Below are positions 1-5,180 of a stretch of DNA of 5,180 nucleotides, piece after piece. The notes beneath the pieces were generated by a model, which had not been told where the DNA came from, made no database searches, and saw only the letters and a list, made by a program, of their open reading frames with translations. This DNA comes from Pseudomonadota bacterium. GTDB lineage: Bacteria; Myxococcota_A; Polyangia; Polyangiales; Sandaracinaceae. The stretch covers positions 1 to 5,180 of the forward strand of contig JAEZBP010000536.1 in assembly GCA_023427125.1 (NCBI GenBank), given 5' to 3'. The stretch's first letter is position 1. The number at the start of each line of letters is the position of its first letter. Position numbers and translations under genes: made by a program.

Positions 1-1
1 G

Positions 2-214
2 CCTGCGTACTCCGCGCAGCCTGCGCACGCCGCGCCGGCGGCCCCCTCGAAGGGCGCGCCGCCGAGCGCGCTGCTCGAGGCGGCGGCCCGGGCGCTCGCC
101 GAGAGGATGGGCGCGCCGATGGATCAGGCGCGCACCGTCGCGTCGATCGTGCTCGAGGTCGTGCAGGCGCACGGCGGCTTGCCGCAGGGCAAGGAGGGCG
201 ACTGGAAGAAGTGA
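2..214 (+). CDS. 3' end of an unidentified protein (partial)
   Basis: An open frame runs from the window edge to a TGA stop at 212-214, giving 70 visible residues; the start lies outside the window. Third positions are almost all G or C, as in the other genes here, which supports real coding. The visible part begins with an Ala/Pro-rich linker of about 20 residues. A probably helical segment follows (around LLEAAARALAERMG to VASIVLEVVQAHGG), then a charged tail ending DWKK. No catalytic or binding motif can be read, and I do not recognise the family. The pattern suggests a flexible linker followed by a small C-terminal helical domain, but no function can be assigned. It converges on the minus-strand lipoprotein gene, with a hairpin between the two stops. 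Confidence 0.7.
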   Translation, partial: PAYSAQPAHAAPAAPSKGAPPSALLEAAARALAERMGAPMDQARTVASIVLEVVQAHGGLPQGKEGDWKK

Positions 215-221
215 GCCGGTT

Positions 222-249
222 CGAGCCGCTCCGTCGCCGGAGCGGCTCG
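222..249. terminator. Hairpin between convergent genes, probable bidirectional terminator
   Basis: The arms CGAGCCGCTCC (222-232) and GGAGCGGCTCG (239-249) are perfect reverse complements, giving an 11-bp stem with a 6-nt loop. The hairpin occupies most of the 48-bp gap between two convergent stop codons (TGA at 212-214 on plus, TAG read from 265-263 on minus), the usual place for a shared terminator. There is no T-run on either side, so it is not a textbook intrinsic terminator. In very GC-rich genomes such stems often stand at gene ends, where they may act with Rho or protect the mRNA 3' end; that part is inference. Confidence 0.65.
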
Positions 250-262
250 GATCGCGCCTGCG

Positions 263-2239
263 CTACTCGGGGTCGCAGGGCCCTTCGCAGGTGTGGATGA
301 TCTCGCCGGTCTGAAAGAAGTGCAGGGTCTGCGCGAGCGCGCGGGGGTTCCTCCGCACGTCTCCGTGAGGATCGTCGCCCTCGCGCACCGGCACGTTGAT
401 CAGCGGCTCCTCGAGCCCGAACTCGAACTCGACGATCGCGCTCCCGGTGTGCCGCTCGGGGCTGTCGATGGTGCTCACGACCTCGTCGATGCCCCAGATC
501 GGCCTCGTCTGCGGGGCGATCGTCACGGCGCCGATCGCCCGCGCCATGATGTGCGCGCCGAGCGTGGTGACCTGATGATCGCCGATCGCGGGCTGCAGGA
601 TGACCTGGTGCGAGGGTGTGCCCGGCAGCGGGTCGTTCATGATGTGGCGTGAGTAGGAGCCGGGCTCCGCGCGATCCCAGATCTGCTGCATGTAGTTGAG
701 GACGATCTGGATGTCGACGCCGTCCGTGATCGCCATGCGCATGAAGCCGAGATAGAGATCGAAGTCGACGCTGCGGTTGAGCAGCAGGTTGTAGGGCTGG
801 CCCGGCACCCCGAGGATGCCGCGGGTCACGTCGGTCGTGACCGCCATGTAGGTCGCGCCGAAGATGCCGCCCTGCGAGTCGCCGGTGTAGAAGCCCTCGT
901 TGGTGTCGATGACGCTCTCTTCGCCCACCAACAGATCGGGGTGCTCGCCGAACGCCCCGAGCATGAGCCGCATCGCGGAGAGCGAGTTGACGATGCCCTG
1001 GATCAGGCGCTCCGGGACCGCGCGGAAGTTGTGGAACTGCGCGGTGGTGAGGGTCCGGATGAGGTCCCCGACGTCCTCCATCGCCATGCCGATCATGTTG
1101 ACGCCGAAGGGCGCGAAGCCGTTGGCGTTCCCGAACTCCGAGAGCCAGCCGGCGTTGGCCTGGCCGCGGTCGCCGAGCAAGCCGTGGCCGTACTGGATCG
1201 GCCTCACCTTGTTGTCCGGCGACGCGCTCCGCGGGATGTTGACGACGACCGGGTACTCGGCGGTGCCGTTCTGCTCGGGCATCCCGTCGGCGCCGAGGTT
1301 CAAGGTGCTGCCGGGCTCGGTGCTGGTGAGGAAGAGCGGGACGGTCATCATCACGTGCACGCGGCGCGCGATGTTCGCGTTCTGCTCCGGCGTGAATTCC
1401 TCGATCGACTCGATGCGGAAGTCGGGCCCGTCCTCGCCGATCGCCGCGAGGGTCGCGTCGCGCACCGCGAGCATCCAGCCGGTGTCGTTCTCGAGGCTGG
1501 CGGTCGTGAAGTCCCAGGCGAGCTGGAGCGTGTCGCGCGCGACGCCGTGATCGGCGAGGGTCGTGAAGAGGCCCTCGAAGTGATCGCGCCGGCTCTGGAC
1601 GTACGGGAGGTCGAAGTCGTCGCCGTCGCGCAGCGCCTGGAAGACCGGTGAGGGCGGGATGGCGGCGCCGCTCGCGTCGACGACGCCGCGGATCGCGACG
1701 ATGTAGCGCGTCGCGTGCTCGAGCACGACGACCGGCCGGATGATGAACGCCTGCGACGCTTGCTCGCTGGCCATCGACCGATCGAGCTCCGCGAAGTGCG
1801 GCACGCGCTCGCCGGTCTCGGCGTCGATGAGCACGGTGGGCGAGTCGTCTTCGAGCGAGCGCGCGATGGTCGACGGCGTCGGGAGGCCGGTGGTGCTCGC
1901 GCCGGGGAGGTACGCGAGCATCGACGCGTTCACCGACCACCCGTCGCGCGTGTGGAGCGGCGAGGGATCGATGTGCGCGCGGCCGCGGATCCGCGCCCGC
2001 GGCAAGGTGGTGGCGCCGACCGCCAGCCGCAGCCCCGTCGGGGTGCTCGGGTCCGGCGTCGTGAAGTAGTCGGACGGCCACGGCAGCGCGCAGTGCTCGG
2101 GGACGAGCGGCTCGCAGTCCGCGCGCAGCAGATCCTCACCGGGCCCCGCGTCGGTCCCGCCGTCGGGCACGACCGGATCGACCGGGCCATCGCACGCACA
2201 GAGGAGAACGACCAAGAGGAAGACGGCGCTGTTTCGCAT
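263..2239 (-). CDS. Lipid-anchored alpha/beta-hydrolase-like protein (putative lipase/esterase)
   Basis: The protein has 658 residues. The ATG at 2239-2237 is chosen because it begins a typical lipoprotein signal (MRN, a hydrophobic stretch, then LLCAC with Cys16 as the lipidated residue) and has GGTGA five bases upstream. The frame stays open further upstream, but that extension is Arg/His/Pro-rich, crosses a repeat and overlaps the neighbouring gene. After Cys16 comes a Pro/Asp/Gly linker, then a domain opening with CALPWPSDYF and STPTGLRL. The hydrolase core shows YGHGLLGD (350-357, possible oxyanion loop) and GDSQG (453-457), a GxSxG elbow with Ser455. Asp554 (IGDHQ) and His625 (DDPHGD) are plausible triad partners. 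The layout recalls bacterial lipases such as VolA and the Lipase_bact_N family; substrate is unknown. Cys pairs 42/50 and 651/655 could form disulfides, fitting an exported protein. Asp at +2 would retain a lipoprotein in the inner membrane in E. coli, but that rule may not hold here. Confidence 0.85.
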   Translation of the reverse strand: MRNSAVFLLVVLLCACDGPVDPVVPDGGTDAGPGEDLLRADCEPLVPEHCALPWPSDYFTTPDPSTPTGLRLAVGATTLPRARIRGRAHIDPSPLHTRDGWSVNASMLAYLPGASTTGLPTPSTIARSLEDDSPTVLIDAETGERVPHFAELDRSMASEQASQAFIIRPVVVLEHATRYIVAIRGVVDASGAAIPPSPVFQALRDGDDFDLPYVQSRRDHFEGLFTTLADHGVARDTLQLAWDFTTASLENDTGWMLAVRDATLAAIGEDGPDFRIESIEEFTPEQNANIARRVHVMMTVPLFLTSTEPGSTLNLGADGMPEQNGTAEYPVVVNIPRSASPDNKVRPIQYGHGLLGDRGQANAGWLSEFGNANGFAPFGVNMIGMAMEDVGDLIRTLTTAQFHNFRAVPERLIQGIVNSLSAMRLMLGAFGEHPDLLVGEESVIDTNEGFYTGDSQGGIFGATYMAVTTDVTRGILGVPGQPYNLLLNRSVDFDLYLGFMRMAITDGVDIQIVLNYMQQIWDRAEPGSYSRHIMNDPLPGTPSHQVILQPAIGDHQVTTLGAHIMARAIGAVTIAPQTRPIWGIDEVVSTIDSPERHTGSAIVEFEFGLEEPLINVPVREGDDPHGDVRRNPRALAQTLHFFQTGEIIHTCEGPCDPE

Positions 2240-2298
2240 GCAGGTCACCACACGATGCCGAGCCGGGAGCTGCGCGTCCAGTGCCCCGTGCCAGCGCG

Positions 2299-2328
2299 CG
2301 TGCCCGAGCCCGTGCCCGTGCCCGTGCC
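2299..2328 (-). repeat. 30-bp inverted repeat, copy downstream of the four-helix-bundle gene
   Basis: Read on the minus strand this is GGCAC, two GGGCAC units, GGGCTC, GGGCAC and a final G. It matches 2808-2837 on the plus strand exactly over 30 bases, including the variant GGGCTC unit, so the two copies are inverted relative to each other. It begins three bases after the stop codon of the four-helix-bundle gene. Degenerate units (TGGCACGGGGCAC) continue towards the lipoprotein gene. The G-rich strand has four GGG tracts with 3-nt spacers and can in principle fold as a G-quadruplex in the minus-strand transcript. Confidence 0.9.
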
Positions 2329-2331
2329 TGA

Positions 2332-2685
2332 TCAGGATCGCGAGGTCTTCGTCATCCGGACGAGCATGGCGACCACGCGGGCAAGGAGGGTGCGTGCCTC
2401 GCCCGTGCGCTGTTCGTCGGCGTGTTGGCGTCGGTGAACGATGTGGAGGATCGCCGCGGCCTCGGTCGCCGACCGGCGCGCGATCCGATAGAACCGGCGC
2501 TTCTCGTCGGGGCTGAACTCGCCCGCGCCCTCCGCGATGTTCAGGACGACGGATGTGGCCGCGCGGTCGAGCTGGCTCTTGAGGTGTGCGCGGCCACTGG
2601 GCATCTGCTCGATGATGGCGTCGCACAGGTCGAGGACGTCCAAGACGCGCTGGTAGACGTCGAGACGCTCGTGATCGAATGACAT
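2332..2685 (-). CDS. Four-helix-bundle protein, S23/IVS family
   Basis: The protein has 117 residues, the usual size for the family found in 23S rRNA intervening sequences and as stand-alone genes; the Avd protein of diversity-generating retroelements has a similar fold. The start MSFDHERLDVYQ matches the family opening, where a Leu-x-Val-aromatic motif begins helix 1. The signature follows: QLDRAATSVVLNIAEG (residues 38-53), GEFSPDEKRRFYRIARRS (55-72), then TEAAAIL. Known members form basic, often pentameric helical bundles that probably bind nucleic acid; the role of stand-alone copies is not settled. The tail (RRQHADEQ to MTKTSRS) is basic. The ribosome site AAGGGAGG ends only one base before ATG, which is unusually close. 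The next in-frame ATG (Met28) would delete helix 1. Codons such as TCA, CGT, TTG, AGT and ACA are somewhat commoner than in the neighbours, hinting at a different origin. The gene lies between inverted 30-bp repeats and is divergent from the sigma-54 activator. Confidence 0.88.
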   Translation of the reverse strand: MSFDHERLDVYQRVLDVLDLCDAIIEQMPSGRAHLKSQLDRAATSVVLNIAEGAGEFSPDEKRRFYRIARRSATEAAAILHIVHRRQHADEQRTGEARTLLARVVAMLVRMTKTSRS

Positions 2686-2807
2686 GCCTCCCTTATCGGT
2701 CTGGGAGTGCCGAGGTTGCGGGTCGAGCACTCGCTCGCTGGTTCGAGTCTGCGGCCGCAACGGTGCGCGGTGGCTGCGGCGCGGCTCGGCGACGAGCTGA
2801 ACAGCCG

Positions 2808-2837
2808 GGCACGGGCACGGGCACGGGCTCGGGCACG
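2808..2837 (+). repeat. 30-bp inverted repeat, copy upstream of the four-helix-bundle gene
   Basis: Read on the plus strand this has the same 30 bases as the minus strand of 2328-2299. One extra G at 2807 gives five GGG tracts separated by CAC, CAC, CAC and CTC, a canonical G-quadruplex pattern. It lies in the 197-bp region between the divergent four-helix-bundle and sigma-54 activator genes. It ends 45 bases before the activator's ATG, so it may be in that gene's 5' leader with the G-rich strand in the RNA. If the four-helix-bundle transcript starts upstream of it, that RNA would carry both copies, which could pair into a 30-bp helix. Confidence 0.9.
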
Positions 2838-2843
2838 GCAGCG

Positions 2844-2862
2844 GGGCGCTTTGTCAGCGCCC
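2844..2862. promoter_or_regulatory. Dyad in front of the sigma-54 activator gene
   Basis: GGGCGCT (2844-2850) and AGCGCCC (2856-2862) are perfect 7-bp inverted copies separated by TTGTC. The dyad lies between the hexamer repeat and the activator's ATG, ending 20 bases before it. The size and position fit an operator, possibly for autoregulation, or a leader hairpin close to the ribosome site. No sigma-70 or sigma-54 promoter of proper spacing can be read around it, so the function is inferred from symmetry and position only. Confidence 0.4.
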
Positions 2863-2882
2863 TGCTACGGTGCGCTCTCGCA

Positions 2883-4370
<1,488 letters not shown>

Positions 4371-4385
4371 CTCCGCGGCGCAAGC

Positions 4386-4409
4386 TTGTGAGCCTTGGCG
4401 GGCTCGCAG
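4386..4409 (+). promoter_or_regulatory. Possible leader hairpin just before cpaB
   Basis: In the 42-bp gap between the activator and cpaB, GAGCC (4390-4394) pairs with GGCTC (4401-4405) around a 6-nt loop. The stem extends outwards to 4386/4409 with two Watson-Crick pairs and two G-U wobbles. It ends four bases before the cpaB ATG, where a ribosome site would normally lie, and no strong Shine-Dalgarno sequence is visible. It could reduce cpaB translation or be a weak attenuator. It has no T-run, so an intrinsic terminator is unlikely. With a 5-bp perfect core in GC-rich DNA, chance is a real alternative. Confidence 0.3.
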
Positions 4410-4412
4410 CCG

Positions 4413-5180
4413 ATGAACCGCACGCTCCTCATCCTCGCCGGTGCCCTGGTCCTCGGCGGCATCGCGATGTTCTACATCTACGCGGAGACGTACGTCTCGG
4501 AGGCGACCGGCGGTTCGCGCGTGCTCGTGCTCACCGCGGCGGGGGACATCCCCTTCGGCGAGCCGCTGCGGCCCGAGTGGCTCACCGTCACCGAGCTGCC
4601 GCAGTCGTACGTCGAGGAGCGGCACCTGCGCGCGTCCGATCTGCGCCGGCTCGTCGGCGTGCCGCTCGCGCAGTCGGTGCGCTCGGGCGAGGCGATCCTC
4701 CGGACCGATCTCTCGTCGCTCTCGGCGCAGCAGCGCACGCTCTCGGGCGAGATCCCGGCGGGCAAGCGGGCGGTCAGCATCCACGCCCAGCCGGAGTCCT
4801 CGTTCGCCGGCCTCCTGCGCCCCGGCGATCGGGTGGACGTCCTCTACACCGTGGGCGATCCCCGCGAGCCGAACTCCGGCCGGACCGTGGTGCTCGCGCA
4901 GAACCTCCTCGTGCTCTCGGTCGGGCTCGGCACGCTGCGCTCGTTCGACGACGATCGGAACCGCGGCCGGGAGGACCCGTCGATGCAGGTGAGCCTCGAG
5001 GTCGGGCTCGAGCAAGCGCAGCAGCTCACTCACGTGCGGGGCGACGGGTCGATCCGCCTGCTCATGCGCAACGCGAACGACATCAGCATCGTGACGCCGC
5101 CGCCCGAGGTGCTCGAGGCGAGCCTCTCGGATCCGGCGCGGCGCGCCGACTGGCTGCGGCGCTTCGCGCTCGTCCAGCGC
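4413..5180 (+). CDS. cpaB: Flp/Tad pilus assembly protein CpaB/RcpC (5' part, runs off the window)
   Basis: The first 256 codons are present and open to the window edge. CpaB/RcpC is a periplasmic, membrane-anchored part of the Tad (Flp) pilus secretion apparatus, thought to work with the outer-membrane secretin CpaC/RcpA. An N-terminal membrane segment (residues 4-23, LLILAGALVLGGIAMFYIY) is followed by a SAF domain (about 36-100: VLVLTAAGDIPFGEPL, then VGVPLAQSVRSGEAIL). The RcpC-type domain has the family hallmark PGDRVDVLYT (137-146) and the strand MQVSLEVGLEQAQQL. ATG 4413 is chosen because the signal/anchor follows at once and an in-frame TGA at 4389-4391 bars longer starts except a TTG at 4395. 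Members are usually about 260-330 residues, so most of the protein is here. The secretin, TadZ/CpaE and the CpaF/TadA ATPase would be expected downstream, outside the window. It may be co-transcribed with the preceding sigma-54 activator gene. Confidence 0.9.
   Translation, partial: MNRTLLILAGALVLGGIAMFYIYAETYVSEATGGSRVLVLTAAGDIPFGEPLRPEWLTVTELPQSYVEERHLRASDLRRLVGVPLAQSVRSGEAILRTDLSSLSAQQRTLSGEIPAGKRAVSIHAQPESSFAGLLRPGDRVDVLYTVGDPREPNSGRTVVLAQNLLVLSVGLGTLRSFDDDRNRGREDPSMQVSLEVGLEQAQQLTHVRGDGSIRLLMRNANDISIVTPPPEVLEASLSDPARRADWLRRFALVQR

Larger units (their letters stand above)
2299..2837. other. Candidate cassette: four-helix-bundle gene inside inverted hexamer repeats
   Basis: A 539-bp block is bounded by the two perfect 30-bp inverted repeats and contains one gene, which encodes the S23-type four-helix-bundle protein. 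The gene fills most of the interior: the repeat starts 3 bp after its stop and 122 bp before its start. The direct 5-mer CAGCG lies just outside each repeat (2292-2296 and 2839-2843), which might be a target duplication or chance in such GC-rich DNA. No transposase, integrase or reverse transcriptase gene is visible, so if this moves it needs help in trans. Grouping gene and repeats as one unit is inference from symmetry. Confidence 0.45.

Noticed and set aside
941..1651. Plus-strand open frames opposite the lipoprotein gene
   Set aside because: Low-complexity Arg/Val/Glu/Asp-rich shadows of a well-supported minus-strand gene.
2264..2288. Sigma-54 promoter (TGGCACG on the minus strand) before the lipoprotein gene
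   Set aside because: The -24 element matches, but ten bases after GG the sequence is TG rather than the required GC, and it is best explained as a degenerate repeat unit.
2240..2626. Long N-terminal extension of the lipoprotein frame
   Set aside because: It is Arg/His/Pro-rich, overlaps the four-helix-bundle gene in another frame, crosses the repeat, and is followed by a clear lipoprotein signal peptide at the Met encoded at 2239.
2736..2758. tRNA-like T-arm (GGTTCGAGTC)
   Set aside because: Only the loop resembles a tRNA; the flanking bases do not form a 5-bp T stem and no acceptor or anticodon arm can be built.
2299..2837. Diversity-generating retroelement or CRISPR array
   Set aside because: No reverse transcriptase, template/variable repeats, cas genes or spaced identical repeats are visible; the hexamers are contiguous, with no spacers.
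2851..2871. Sigma-70 promoter TTGTCA with TACGGT before the activator
   Set aside because: The spacer is only 9 bases instead of about 17.
2679..2882. N-terminal extension of the sigma-54 activator frame
   Set aside because: It translates the hexamer repeat as Gly-Thr repeats and overlaps the leader of the divergent gene; MAVQRLDAADRELF at 2883 is a much better protein start.
4396..4411. Sigma-54 promoter (TGGC with GC at the right spacing) before cpaB
   Set aside because: Several consensus positions fail, and transcription would start after the cpaB ATG.

Overview
The window is very GC-rich, and the third codon positions of its main genes are almost always G or C. A lipid-anchored alpha/beta hydrolase of a type I associate with myxobacteria, a sigma-54 activator with an uncharacterised N-terminal region, and a Tad-pilus cpaB gene together suggest a myxobacterium-like (Myxococcota) chromosome. 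This taxonomic call is inferred from gene content and composition, not from a marker gene.

Layout: (1) Bases 2-214 hold the 3' end of an unidentified plus-strand gene. (2) A perfect 11-bp hairpin fills the 48-bp gap between this gene and the convergent minus-strand gene. (3) Bases 263-2239 (minus) encode a 658-residue lipoprotein with an alpha/beta-hydrolase nucleophile elbow. (4) Bases 2332-2685 (minus) encode a 117-residue four-helix-bundle protein of the S23/IVS family. This small gene lies between two copies of a perfect 30-bp inverted repeat (2299-2328 and 2808-2837) built of GGGCAC hexamers. (5) Bases 2883-4370 (plus) encode a 495-residue sigma-54-dependent activator, with a 7-bp dyad just before its start. 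(6) Bases 4413 to the window end hold the first 256 codons of a cpaB/rcpC-type Flp pilus assembly gene, which runs off the window.

The most unusual part is the roughly 540-bp block 2299-2837. It is a stand-alone four-helix-bundle gene bracketed by inverted, potentially G-quadruplex-forming hexamer repeats, inserted between a lipoprotein gene and a divergent regulator gene. The gene and repeats look like one unit, possibly a small mobile or domesticated cassette. No transposase, integrase or reverse transcriptase gene is visible here.

The sigma-54 activator and cpaB are co-directional with a 42-bp gap, so they may share a transcript, and the activator is a candidate local regulator of Tad pilus genes. 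The lipoprotein gene lies downstream of the four-helix-bundle gene on the same strand with a 92-bp gap. It could be read from the same transcript or from its own promoter; I see no convincing promoter for it.
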